Shown: one piece after another, positions 17,792-26,971 of the stretch
How positions within the stretch are numbered: the stretch's first letter is position 1
Layout: each line of letters starts with the position of its first letter
NCBI GenBank assembly: GCA_016702415.1
Contig: JADJEA010000002.1
Coordinates: forward strand, 1 to 55,305
Source: Nostocoides sp.
GTDB taxonomy: Bacteria; Actinomycetota; Actinomycetes; Actinomycetales; Dermatophilaceae
Direction: 5' to 3'
DNA length: 55,305 bases
The notes under the pieces: model-generated
The model's database searches: none
Told to the model about the DNA's origin: nothing
Seen by the model: only the letters and a program-made list of their open reading frames with translations
Translations under genes and position numbers: made by a program

Positions 17792-20700
17792 TCAGGGCAG
17801 CGCCGACAGGGCCGCGGTGAGAGCCCGGCGGTAGGCCGAGACGTTGGCGAGCTTGACCCGCTCGTAGCCACGGACGAGGTCGGGCAGGGCCGCCAGCGCG
17901 ATAACCGCGTCCGCGTTCCGAGGGGTCAGGGCTGCCGTGGCCCGGGCGAGGGCCGCGACATACTCCTCGATCAGGGCGCGCTCCACGCGACGCACCTCGG
18001 CGCGACCGAAGGGTCCAGACGCGTCCCACGGAGGCGGCGCGCGGCATACAACGCGGAGAAGGCGGGCTTGGCCACCTCCGCCGGGACGGCGACCTTGGAC
18101 CTCATCCCCAGGGCGCGCAGCATGGGCGGGTGCAGCCGGAAGGCGTATGCCGCGTTCGCCCCGAACTGGGCGCGGACGGCGTCGTCCAGCGCAGGGTCGA
18201 GGCTCAGGCGCGCGACCTCGTATTCGTCCTTGTAGGCCATCAGCTTGTGGAGGTGGCGCGCGACCGTCTCAGTCAGGGCGCCGGCTCGCTCGGGGTCGCA
18301 GCGCTCCCGCGCCGGTGGACCTCGCCGAGGTGTCTGATGAACCGGCGCGCATAGTCGGCGTCCTGATAGGCGATGAGATCGTCGGTCAGCCGCACCACCA
18401 GCGCCCCGAGTTCGCCGTCCGTGGGGAGCCCGCTGCCCGCCACCAGTCGGTATGCCGCGCCCCTCCCCCGAGGAGGATCACTCGCCGCCTCGTGGGCGAC
18501 CAGGGCGGGGGAGGTGGGGTCCGCGGCATACGCCCGCCCCCACCGGAAGGCCTGGATGTTGGCAGCGACGGCGACACCGTTCTGGGCCAAGGCCTCCTCG
18601 AGATGCGTTGGATCGATCGGCCAGGCGCCGAGTTGGGTCGCGACCCCGAGGAGGAAGGTGTTGGCGAGCTGGTCGCTGCCGAGGAACCGCTCGGTCAGGG
18701 CTCGCGCGTCGAGGAAAAGACTCTCGGGCAGAACGCGATCGGCGATTGCGTCGCGCAGGGCGCCGACGTCGGGGAAGGCTGCGGCCGGGTCGGCGATCAT
18801 CATTCCCGTGGGGGTCTTCGTCGTCGAGATGATGCCAAGGGTAGCTTGACGATCCGTCAATTCAAGATTGACGGGGTCGGCCGCGACGAGGAGATCCGCA
18901 CCGAGATAGACCCCGCACTCGCCGGGCTCGATCTTGTTGCTCCCGGCGAAGGCGGTGTGGTGCAGGCGCAGGTCGGAGACGACGGCGCCGGCCTTCTGGG
19001 ACAGGCCCAATTGGTCGAGCCCGCGCACATGGAGACCGGCATTCGTCGCGCCCACGGCCAGGACCTGGGCGGTGGTGACGATTCCGGTCCCGCCGATGCC
19101 CATCAGGCGGATGCCGATCGGCCACCGGTGTTCGCGCTCAACGGGTTCCGGCAGGTCTGACGGATCCGGCGCGGAGGAGAGGCTCGTGGCCGTGCGGGCG
19201 GAGGTCGCGGGCGTGACGGCGAGGAAGGACGGGCAGTCCCCGTCGAAGCACGAGTAGTCCTGATTGCACGACGCCTGGTGGATCCGCGTCTTGCGGCCGA
19301 ACGGGGTGTCGACCGGCTGGACGGACAGGCAGTTCGACGTGCGCCCGCAGTCACCGCATCCCTCGCAGACCCGCTCGTTGATGAAGGCCCGCAACGCCGG
19401 CGCGCCCACCAGTCCGCGTTTCCGCTTGCGCCGCAACTCGGTTGCGCACTCCTGCTCGTGGATGACGGCGGTGACGCCGGGAATCGCCGCGAGGTCGGCC
19501 AGGACGTCGGTCAATTCGTCCCGGTGACGCACGGTCACGCCAGCGGGGAGGGACACTCCGCGATAGTCCGACGGATCATCGGTCGTCACGACCACCTTGA
19601 CGACCCCCTCGGCGAGGAGGTCGGCGGCGAGGGCGGGAATCGGCATACCACCGACGATGTCTTGGCCCCCGGTCATCGCAACCGCACCGTTGTAGAGGAG
19701 GCGATAGGTGACATTGCTGCCGGCGGCGACGCTCGCCCGGACGGCGAGGCTGCCGGAGTGGTGGTAGGTGCCGTCCCCGATGTTCTGGACGAGATGAGTT
19801 TGGGAGACGAACGGCTGTATGCCGATCCACGCCGCGCCCTCGCCGCCCATCTGAGTGAAGCCGACGACATCCCCCACCTGCTCGGGGTCCATGAAGACGA
19901 CGAGGGTGTGGCAGCCGATACCGGCGGCGACGAGGCTGCCCGACGGCGTGCGCGTCGAGCGGTTGTGCGGGCAGCCGGAGCAGAAATAGGGCACGCGCCG
20001 GGCCGTCGGGGTCAGCGGAAGAGGGCGTCGGTGTGTCTCGTCCTGCTTTCGGCTCATCCAGTCCCGGGCGCCTTGCAGGCCGACCCTGTCGGCCAAGAGG
20101 GGGGCGAGCGCGGTGGCGATGACCTGGGGCGGGAGGTCGGCATACGACCGGAGGAAGGGGCGGTCGTCGGGGCCGGTCTTGCCCCAGACGTCGGGTGCGC
20201 CCGGGCGGCCGTAGAGGATCGAGCGGATCGCGGTCTCGACGAACGGGCGCTTCTCCTCGACGACGACGAGATCGGTCAGCCCAGCTGCGAACTCCCGGAT
20301 CTGAGTCGGGTCGAGCGGGCTGACCATGCCGAGTTTGAGCAGCCGTATGCCGCTGCCCCCCAACGACTCCGACGTCACCCCGAGGTGCCCCAGGGCCTCC
20401 TGCAGGTCACGGAATGTCAAGCCCGCCGCGACGACCCCGAGGCGGGCGCGCGGATCGCCGGAGACCTCGTTGAGCCCGTTGGCGACGGCATAGCGGCGGG
20501 CCAGCTCCGGGCGAGCGCCGACCAGGCTCTCCTCGAGTTGACCCAGCACCGGCTGGAGGAACCGCGCGGTCACCCGGTGGACATAGGGCCGTCCGGCGAT
20601 CTCGTTGTCCGGCAGAACTATTGGTCCAAGACCGCGTATGTCGCAGGCGGGTGCCTCCTGCCCGCGGATCGCGAGATCGGGGATGGCGCGATGTGGCGTG

Positions 20701-21350
20701 AGGTCGACGGTCGCGACCCCGTCCACGACATTGGTCGCGAGCTTCAGGCCGCTCCAGAGGCCGCAGAACCGCGACAAGGCGATGCCGTGCAATCCGAGCC
20801 GAAGGATGTCCGCCGGGGTCGGCGGGGAGAGGATCGGCATACCCAACTCCGCCAGGGCGATCTCGGACGCGCTCGGGACCGTCGAGGATTTCGCCGTCGC
20901 GTCGTCGCCGACCAGGGCAAGGACCCCACCGGTAGGCGAAGCGCCCCCGAGATTGCCGTGGCGCAGCGCGTCGGTGGCGCGATCGAGGCCGGGGGCCTTG
21001 CCGTACCAGATCCCGACGACCCCCTCCGCGCGCCGGCTGGCCAACGTCGAGACGAGTTGGGAGCCGAGGACCGCGTTGGCGGCGAGCTCCTCGTTGACGG
21101 CGGGGCGGACGACGATCTGCGCCGCGTCGAGAATATCCTTCTGCCGCAGGAGTTCTTTGTCGTATCCACCGAGCGGGGAGCCCTCGTAGCCGGAGATAAG
21201 GACTGCCGTCCGCGCCCCGGCCGCGTCATCCGCGCGGCGCTGGTCGAGCGGGAGGCGGACGAGCGCCTGAAGACCCGAGAGGAGGATCTCGCCAGTGGTG
21301 GCGGCATACCGGTCGGCGAGAGCGAAGGTGCGCCCTGCGGGTGCGGTCAT
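17792..21350 (-). CDS. Indolepyruvate ferredoxin oxidoreductase, fused subunits, two C-terminal frameshifts
   Basis: Oxidatively decarboxylates aryl- or branched-chain 2-oxoacids to acyl-CoA with ThDP and Fe-S clusters, reducing ferredoxin. ATG at 21350 has GAGGGGGC upstream and fits MTAPAGRTFALADRY. Order: an alpha-type domain (SGYEGSPLGGYD near residue 50), ThDP site VQNIGDGTYHHSGSL near 525, two Fe-S clusters CEGCGDCGRTSNC and CNQDYSCFDGDC near 660-710, then the gamma domain GIGGTGIVTTAQVLA and LDQLGLSQKAGAV. A DUF6537-type C-terminus (MAYKDEYEVARLSL, then RVERALIEEYVAALARA) lies in two other frames. A surplus G near 18310 and a missing base near 18012 cause the breaks, so one enzyme of about 1185 residues is intended. 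It precedes the acyl-CoA synthetase gene with 68 bases between. Confidence 0.85.
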
Positions 21351-21530
21351 CCAAGCCCCCTCGGTCGGCGCGGTGGTCGGGTCAGCGTTGTGGTCAACGC
21401 TGCCTGACCAACTCTGCCACGCGGGCTCCCAGCGCGACACGGCTCCGGATCTGTCATGGGTCGACCGTCGGGCCGGGTTGCGCCACCCCCCCTTTCCGGG
21501 CGACGCAGCGGCCAGGCTAGCGTTGGGTGG

Positions 21531-22493
21531 ATGGGGGAGAAGCCGTCGAGCCGTATGCCGCGCCGCGCCGTCGTGGTCGGCGCCGCCCTGGGATTGAGCG
21601 CCTGTGCCCGGGTCGCGCCAACCACGGTTGAGCCGGCCGGTTCATCGGGCGGCAGCTCCTCGAGCGCGACGACATCGCCCGCCGAGCGACCCTCCGGTAC
21701 GCCTACCCACTCGACCCCGGCACGGCCGGGCTCGCCCTCATCCGCCACGGGTCCGGCCGAAGGCGGTCCCATACCGGCACGATCGGCCATCGTCGCGCGC
21801 TTCGCCGGGCGCGTACCCCATCAGTGGAGTGAGACCGCCACGGGTGTCGTGCGGCGCCTCGACTCCGGGCGCGATGTCGTCGCTCTCACCTTCGATCTGT
21901 GCGGTGGCCCCTACCCCGGGAGCGCCGGGAATGGGGTCGACGCCGACCTGCTGCGCGTCCTTCGTCGTCACCAGGCTCGGGCGACCTTCTTCGTCAACGA
22001 GCGCTGGGCGCGCGCCAACCCGCGCGCCTTCGAGGATCTCGCCGAGGATCCCCTGTTCGAGATCGCCAACCACGGCACGCGCCACCTACCACTGTCGGTC
22101 ACGGGCCGATCGGCATACGGCGAACCGGGAACGCGTAATCCCGGCGAGGTCTACGACGAGATCGCCGGGAATAGCGCCTACCTCGCCGCGAGGCTGGGTC
22201 GGCGGCCGGCGTGGTTCCGCGGGGGGACAGCGTTCTACGACGAGGTCGCGGTCGCGATCTGCGAGGAGATGGGGGAGCGGGTGATCGGCTTCGTGGTCAA
22301 CGGCGACGCCGGGACGACGTTCTCCGCCGGGCAGATCGTCGCCCAGCTCGCGACCGCGCGAGCGGGCGACATCGTCATCTCGCACGCCAATCGTCCCGAG
22401 CACGCCACCGCGGAGGGGTATGCCGCGGGCCTGCCCGCCCTGCTCGCCCGACTCCGGCCGGTCACTCTGTCCGGCCACCTCCGTCCGGCCTGA
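21531..22493 (+). CDS. Polysaccharide deacetylase-family (NodB) lipoprotein
   Basis: The N-terminus MPRRAVVVGAALGLSAC is a lipoprotein signal with lipobox LSAC (ATG at 21531, or at 21555 closer to the signal). A Ser/Thr/Pro-rich spacer of about 60 residues follows, then the NodB fold: ALTFDLCGGPYPG, VDADLLRVLRRHQARATFFV, IANHGTRHLPLS (metal-binding H..H) and HANRPEHATAEGYAAGLPAL. The usual TFDDG is TFDLCGG here, a substitution found in a subset of the family. Peptidoglycan or glycan deacetylation at the outer face of the membrane is the family role; the substrate is unknown. It diverges from the oxidoreductase gene and is intact. Confidence 0.85.
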   Translation: MGEKPSSRMPRRAVVVGAALGLSACARVAPTTVEPAGSSGGSSSSATTSPAERPSGTPTHSTPARPGSPSSATGPAEGGPIPARSAIVARFAGRVPHQWSETATGVVRRLDSGRDVVALTFDLCGGPYPGSAGNGVDADLLRVLRRHQARATFFVNERWARANPRAFEDLAEDPLFEIANHGTRHLPLSVTGRSAYGEPGTRNPGEVYDEIAGNSAYLAARLGRRPAWFRGGTAFYDEVAVAICEEMGERVIGFVVNGDAGTTFSAGQIVAQLATARAGDIVISHANRPEHATAEGYAAGLPALLARLRPVTLSGHLRPA

Positions 22494-22619
22494 CTGCGCG
22501 CTCGTCCGGGATACCGCCGGCCCTGGGGCCGATTCGATCCGCGAAAGGCATCGGCGTAGCGTGACCGGTGACCACGTCCCCGTCTCACTCCCGCACCGAC
22601 CCGCCCCCAGGACCCTCGC

Positions 22620-23505
22620 ATGTCACCCCACGCGCCCACCGAGCGCAGCCCGATCGATTTCGGCCGCCGGCCGATGCTCGTCTTCTGGGAGGTGACCCGC
22701 GCCTGCCAACTCGCCTGCTCGCACTGCCGGGCCAGTGCCCAGGCCACCCCTCTCCCGGGCGAGCTGACGCATGCCGAGGGTCTCGACCTCATCGAGCAGG
22801 TCGCGGGCTTCGGTAGGCCCTACCCGATCCTCGTCCTCACCGGGGTGGCTTGACGGTCCAGATCAACACGACCGTGATGGCGGCCAATGTCGCCGAGCTC
22901 GCCGACGTCGCCCGGCTCGTCCGCGACACCGGCGCGCACATCTGGGAGGTCTTCTTCCTCGTCCACGTCGGTCGCGGCGTTGCCGAAGGCGCCATCACGC
23001 CCCAGGACCACGAGGACGTGTGTCAATTCCTGTATGACGCGAGCCGCTACGGCTTCATCGTCAGGACCGTGGAGGCCCCGTTCTTCCGCCGGGTCGTCGC
23101 CTGGCGCAACGAGGGCCGGGCGGCGCCCAGACGCCGACCTATGTCGCCCTCCGGGATCGCCTCGTCGCGCTCCTGGGACCCGCCGGAGAGGGAGTGCGGG
23201 CGCAGACCGCACGCACGCGAGACGGCAAGGGGATCGTGTTTGTCGCGTATGACGGGACCGTCACCCCCGCCGGCTTTCTCCCCCTCGACCTCGGGTCGGT
23301 CCGCTCCCGACCGCTCGCGGAGATCTACCGGGAAACCCCCGTCCTCCAACAGATCCGGGAGGCTCGCTTCACCGGCCGCTGTGGTGCGTGCGAGTATGCC
23401 GACCTCTGCGGGGGGTCCAGAGCGAGGGCGTATGCCACGACCGGCAACCCGCTGGCCGAGGATCCCGCCTGCGCATTCATCCCCGCGGGTGCCACAACGA
23501 CGTGA
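22620..23505 (+). pseudogene. Radical SAM/SPASM protein, frameshifted and internally shortened
   Basis: FWEVTRACQLACSHCRA carries the CxxxCxxC that binds the radical-SAM [4Fe-4S] cluster. After LVLTG the gene loses a block of about 80 residues near 22850 and resumes in another frame at VQINTTVMAANVAELADVAR. The C-terminus, in a third frame, is a SPASM domain: ARFTGRCGACEYADLCGGSR with further cysteines in AEDPACAF. The set resembles TIGR04053-like heme- or peptide-modifying enzymes, but no precursor peptide is visible nearby. The missing block includes part of the SAM barrel, so this copy could not fold. A second gene in the window (4.5 kb) has the same kind of loss. Confidence 0.6.
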
Positions 23506-23594
23506 TGCGGCCCGAGCGGGCGTCGGGCCTGAGGACCGGGGGCCCGGAAGCTCGAGGGAAGCAGCGCGTGAGGCGGGCGCCTGCTGACCCTCTT

Positions 23595-24485
23595 TCACCA
23601 CCTGAGGGGAGATGCTTGAGCTGTTGTTGTTGGTTCGGAACTCCCCACCGGATGGGGCACGACGATCGCGGAGAAGGACACTATCCCCGTGCCACCGTAG
23701 GTATTGGTGTAGGAGTAGGTGAAGGTCACGCTCTCGTCGGGTTGGAGGACCTGGTCGGAGGTGAAAAAGTAGTAACTCCCCGTTGTGGTGGTAAGGGTGA
23801 AACCTGGCGGGATCGCCGTCGCGGTGAACGTGCCAAGGCCGATCGGCGGTATGCGGATGCGGAAGGTCACCTGACCTGTGGTGGCGGCGGTGCCCACATT
23901 CGTGAATGTGTAGAACATGTCGATGGGCACGTTGAACTCAGGTGTCGGACTGCTCGACGTAACCTTCACCGTCAAGTCCGCAGCGGGCAGACTGGTGGTG
24001 ATCGCATTGTTGGTGCCGTCGGACTCGCCGCCGGATCCAGCCGAGATGATGCCGGTGACGGTCGGTGCCGGAGATGGCGTGGTCGTGGTGGACGGAGTGA
24101 AGGTGAAAGGGAACATAACAGCGTCTGCTGGCGAGGCGTAGACATTGACCACCGCAGTCGAGCTGAACACGATGTTGCCGTCTGCGTCGGTGGTAGATGA
24201 CCAGCCCGCCGGGAGTGTGCCGACCGTCAGGGTGCCGCTGTCGGGCTTGGATACGGTAAATGTGATCGGCGACCCATCGGTCGGCACATCGCCCACGTTG
24301 CGCAACTCGTAGGTGAAGGCTCCGCCGTTCGCCACGACGGGCGGACCGGACACGGTCAGGTCGGGAACGAGAGTCGTGGACGCCGACGCAGGCAGAGCAG
24401 GAGCCGCCAGCACAAGCACGGGGGTCGCCCATGCCCCAGTCGCGAGCACCTTGCGACGGGTTGATGCAGGCAACTGCGATGTCAT
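23595..24485 (-). CDS. Tat-exported surface protein with two DUF11/CARDB-like domains
   Basis: A 296-residue protein. The N-terminus has STRRKVLATGAWATPVLVLA then APALPASAS, a twin-arginine signal with Ala-x-Ala cleavage. The mature part has two beta-sandwich repeats of about 120 residues, beginning DLTVSGPPVVANGGAFTYEL and DLTVKVTSSSPTPEFNVPID. Each ends in FxFTPS / FTYSYT-like strands. Such domains are adhesive or structural modules of cell-surface proteins. There is no LPxTG sorting signal, so the protein is probably released or held non-covalently. It is Thr/Ser-rich and intact, and transcribed alone. Confidence 0.75.
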   Translation of the reverse strand: MTSQLPASTRRKVLATGAWATPVLVLAAPALPASASTTLVPDLTVSGPPVVANGGAFTYELRNVGDVPTDGSPITFTVSKPDSGTLTVGTLPAGWSSTTDADGNIVFSSTAVVNVYASPADAVMFPFTFTPSTTTTPSPAPTVTGIISAGSGGESDGTNNAITTSLPAADLTVKVTSSSPTPEFNVPIDMFYTFTNVGTAATTGQVTFRIRIPPIGLGTFTATAIPPGFTLTTTTGSYYFFTSDQVLQPDESVTFTYSYTNTYGGTGIVSFSAIVVPHPVGSSEPTTTAQASPLRW

Positions 24486-24664
24486 GGTGTCCCCTCACGT
24501 TGGTCCAACCCGGAACGGTGGTCCAATCCCGGACCGGATCTGTCAATTCGGCATAGCTTAATCGAGCTCTGACTCGCGGTCCAAATTCGCTCGCCGTCAG
24601 TAAGTGCGCGTCGAATGCATGGCACGGTTTTTGACAGTCACAAGGATGGTCATGAGTTCTCAGA

Positions 24665-24697
24665 TGGCGAAGCCGGGCATGCTCGCCGGCTTCGCCA
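24665..24697 (-). terminator. Hairpin terminator after the methyltransferase gene
   Basis: TGGCGAAGCCGG (24665-24676) and CCGGCTTCGCCA (24686-24697) form a perfect 12-bp stem with a 9-base loop. It lies 74 bases downstream of the methyltransferase stop on the minus strand and upstream of the surface-protein gene. The remaining gap 24486-24664 holds the surface-protein promoter region. Confidence 0.8.
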
Positions 24698-24770
24698 ACC
24701 TCCATCCACAATCGCCCCATCGACCACGCACGCCCCACGAATCACCGGACGACCCCCCACCTCGGGCGAG

Positions 24771-25433
24771 CTAAGTCACGTCGAGAGTGACGAGCAGGTT
24801 CTCCCCGCCGAGCGGAATCACCTCGCCGCGAGCGAATCCGTGCCGGGCAGCAGACCGCGCATACCTGTCGGGGTCCACGGCCCGACCGGCGACCTGTTCG
24901 GGCCAGGTCGGCGCGTCGATACCGTATGCCGCCGCCGTGGCCCACCACCGCGACCACGCCGCCCCGGCATCCCCCGCTCGATAAGTGGTGTCGACATGGA
25001 ACACCCGGCCGTGGTGCGACAGGAGGGAGCGCAATTGCTCGAGATGAGAATCGATCGTGTCCTCCCTGACGTAGTGGAGCATTGCCGAACTGACGACAAC
25101 ATCGAAGGTCCCCTCCACCTCGTGGAGCCACGCCTGCGTGAATCGCAGGCGGGGCAGGGCGGGACGCCCCAATCGAGCCAAGTCGATCAGGACGGCGGTG
25201 CCGTCGGCCCCGGTCACCTGGGCGGTTGGGAGCGCTTCGGCAAGTCGTCGGGTCAGGGTGCCCGGGCCGCACCCGAGGTCGAGCACTCGGGCGCCAGGAG
25301 CGAGGCCCGCGGCGGCGAGCCGGCGGCATACCGTGTGCCACCGTGCGAGGTTCCCCGGCGCGTAGACCTCCAACATCGCATCCCACTCCCGCATGAGGAA
25401 GTCGACGCCGTCGGGATCGAGTCGGGGAGTCAC
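24771..25433 (-). CDS. SAM-dependent class I methyltransferase
   Basis: A 220-residue protein with motif I VLDLGCGPGTLTRRLAEA, acidic motif II VTGADGTAVLID and motif IV TFDVVVSSAMLHYV, the Rossmann methyltransferase pattern. The substrate cannot be read. The N-terminal REWDAMLEVYAPGNLARWHT is common in small-molecule or tRNA methyltransferases. The start is GTG at 25433. The Zur/Fur-like palindrome centred at 25456, 16-30 bases before the start, would control it, so the enzyme may be made in metal shortage. A terminator follows, so it is transcribed alone. Confidence 0.8.
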   Translation of the reverse strand: MTPRLDPDGVDFLMREWDAMLEVYAPGNLARWHTVCRRLAAAGLAPGARVLDLGCGPGTLTRRLAEALPTAQVTGADGTAVLIDLARLGRPALPRLRFTQAWLHEVEGTFDVVVSSAMLHYVREDTIDSHLEQLRSLLSHHGRVFHVDTTYRAGDAGAAWSRWWATAAAYGIDAPTWPEQVAGRAVDPDRYARSAARHGFARGEVIPLGGENLLVTLDVT

Positions 25434-25448
25434 GCAAGCGAGCCTATA

Positions 25449-25463
25449 TGAGAATGGTTCTCA
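25449..25463. promoter_or_regulatory. Zur/Fur-like operator
   Basis: TGAGAATGGTTCTCA is an inverted repeat TGAGAA-TGG-TTCTCA. It differs by few bases from the actinobacterial Zur consensus TGAAAATGATTTTCA. It lies 16 bases upstream of the methyltransferase start, where a repressor would block transcription. Confidence 0.6.
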
Positions 25464-25493
25464 CTTGATGAGTGACTGGGGCCTTCGGCCCGA

Positions 25494-26149
25494 TCAAGAC
25501 TTGGGGAGGCGGCCCGCGAGGACGGGGACACCATCGCCGACCAGGTCCGCGAGGGCGACCGTGCGTCCGGTCAGGGCGAGGATGAGGGCCTCGGCCGGCC
25601 CCTGGACGAGGGCACCGTCCCCAGCGTCAGCCCCCTCCAGGTCATCGACGACGAGCCGCAGTCCTTCCATCCGCCGCCGCGGACGAACCCGCGCGCCGCT
25701 GCGGGCGACACGAGGAGGTGCAGCACATCGCGGAGGTCGTCGGCGGCATACGTGTGCGCGAGGCCGAGCGGCCGGCGGATGTCCTGGCTGTGTACCAGGA
25801 CGTCGGCGAGTTGGAAGTATGCCGTGCCGCCCGGCGGCACGAAGCGGCGGTGCGCGCGCTCGGTCAGGACCCGAGGCAGGTCGTCGCCCAGGCGGGCGGC
25901 CGTCCCGCGGGCGAGGGCGTCGTTGGCGGCGTCGAAGTCGCCGCGGGCGCGGAGCATCGCCAGGGCGAAGCGCGGCAGCGTCACCGTGAGCGGCACCACG
26001 AGGTGGCCGAGCACGTCGCGGACCGACCACCGGCCGCACAGACTCGGGTGGGCAAGCTGGGCCGAGGTGAGCTCGGCACCGACAGCTGCGATGTCGCGCC
26101 GGAGCGCGGCGGTGCGGTCGAAGACTTGTGCGTCCTGCGGTGACGTCAT
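25494..26149 (-). CDS. Mycothiol-dependent maleylpyruvate isomerase-fold protein, single frameshift
   Basis: From ATG at 26149: FDRTAALRRDIAAVGAELTS, then AHPSLCGRWSVRDVLGHLVV, the N-terminal DinB/MDMPI four-helix motif. PPGGTAYFQLADVLVHSQDI follows, then RRPLGLAHTYAADDLRDVLH with the second metal-binding histidine. After about 25690 the C-terminal domain continues in another frame, MEGLRLVVDDLEGADAGDGA and AEALILALTGRTVALADL to the stop. Relatives bind a divalent metal and use mycothiol as cofactor, but their reactions are mostly unknown (TIGR03083 group). A missing base near 25685 explains the break. The intact histidines favour a working gene. Confidence 0.75.
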
Positions 26150-26172
26150 GCCGCGGAGTCTAGGAGCCGGGC

Positions 26173-26264
26173 GCGGCAGGCGGGTTGGCACGATGGTGCT
26201 CGTGTGGGTGCCGGGCGTGCGGCAGGCGGGTTGGCACGGTGGTGCTCGTGTGGGTGCCGGGCGT
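26173..26264. repeat. 46-bp tandem direct repeat, two copies plus start of a third
   Basis: Copies at 26173-26218 and 26219-26264 differ at one base (CACGA/CACGG), and the first eight bases recur at 26265. It sits between the isomerase-fold gene and the GyrI-like gene. Both flanking genes point left, and the repeat lies just upstream of the isomerase-fold start. Confidence 0.9.
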
Positions 26265-26349
26265 GCGGCAGGGTGTCGCTGTCGCCGATCGCCATGTGAA
26301 CTCGACAGCCACCGGTCGACCCGGTGCCGCACCGCCCGCCACGACCCGG

Positions 26350-26964
26350 TCAGAGATCACGGATTGGCTGCCGCAGAACGGTTCTCAGCCGGTGTGGAGC
26401 CGCCCGGCGCGGGTCACCGAGGTAGATCTCGTGGTGCGGCCCGTTGAAGGTCACCCCGAGTTGAGGCATGAGCTCATCGTGCAGGCGGGCAAGCGTCGGC
26501 CCCTCGTCGTCATACGGCCCGACGTGGAGGATCTGCAGGCACCGGCCCTCGGTGATGGTGCGCAGCTGCACCTCCGGCACGGGCAGCGCGGGCTTTTTCC
26601 GGTATGCCGCGGCACGCCCACCCTCCACGTCCTCCGTGGTCACCGCACCCGGCAGAGGGATGAGCATGGTCCAGTCCCAGTCGTCCTTGCGGCGGTCGAC
26701 GAAGGAGCTGGGGTGCGCGCTGGTCCACAACCCTTCGAGCGGTCCGACGACGAGCTCGAGGCCCGTGCGGGCGCGGAGGGCGTGCCGCACGGCATACGCC
26801 GTCGTGAAGAGTGCCGACACCGCCGCGGCATACCGTGGAGCGCTGTTGGGGTCGCCGTGCCCGTCGACCGCCAGGTAGTGGATCGGCGGGACCTCGAGCT
26901 CGGACCAGTCCGCCGAGGCCGGCTGGTAGAGCTGGCGGTGATCGCGCTTGAGATCGATCCTCAC
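26350..26964 (-). CDS. GyrI-like small-molecule-binding protein
   Basis: A 204-residue single-domain protein with PIHYLAVDGHGDPNSAPRYA at the N-terminus. YRKKPALPVPEVQLRTITEG and RCLQILHVGPYDDEGPTLAR follow, then the C-terminal HHEIYLGDPRRAAPHRLRTV. This is the GyrI-like/SOUL fold of the BmrR-type effector-binding family, in the stand-alone form described as binding or hydrolysing small hydrophobic molecules. It begins seven bases after the APC transporter stop on the same strand, so the two are co-transcribed. The protein may sense or detoxify a transported amine (inference). Confidence 0.85.
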   Translation of the reverse strand: MRIDLKRDHRQLYQPASADWSELEVPPIHYLAVDGHGDPNSAPRYAAAVSALFTTAYAVRHALRARTGLELVVGPLEGLWTSAHPSSFVDRRKDDWDWTMLIPLPGAVTTEDVEGGRAAAYRKKPALPVPEVQLRTITEGRCLQILHVGPYDDEGPTLARLHDELMPQLGVTFNGPHHEIYLGDPRRAAPHRLRTVLRQPIRDL

Positions 26965-26971
26965 CGGGGGC

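Noticed and set aside
19278..21407. Long open frame of about 700 codons on the plus strand
   Set aside because: It is the antisense shadow of the indolepyruvate oxidoreductase gene; its composition is that of a G+C-rich reverse frame and it has no recognisable domain.
22620..23505. RiPP cluster around the radical SAM/SPASM gene
   Set aside because: No precursor peptide, recognition element protein or exporter lies next to it, and the neighbouring Tat-exported protein is not precursor-like.
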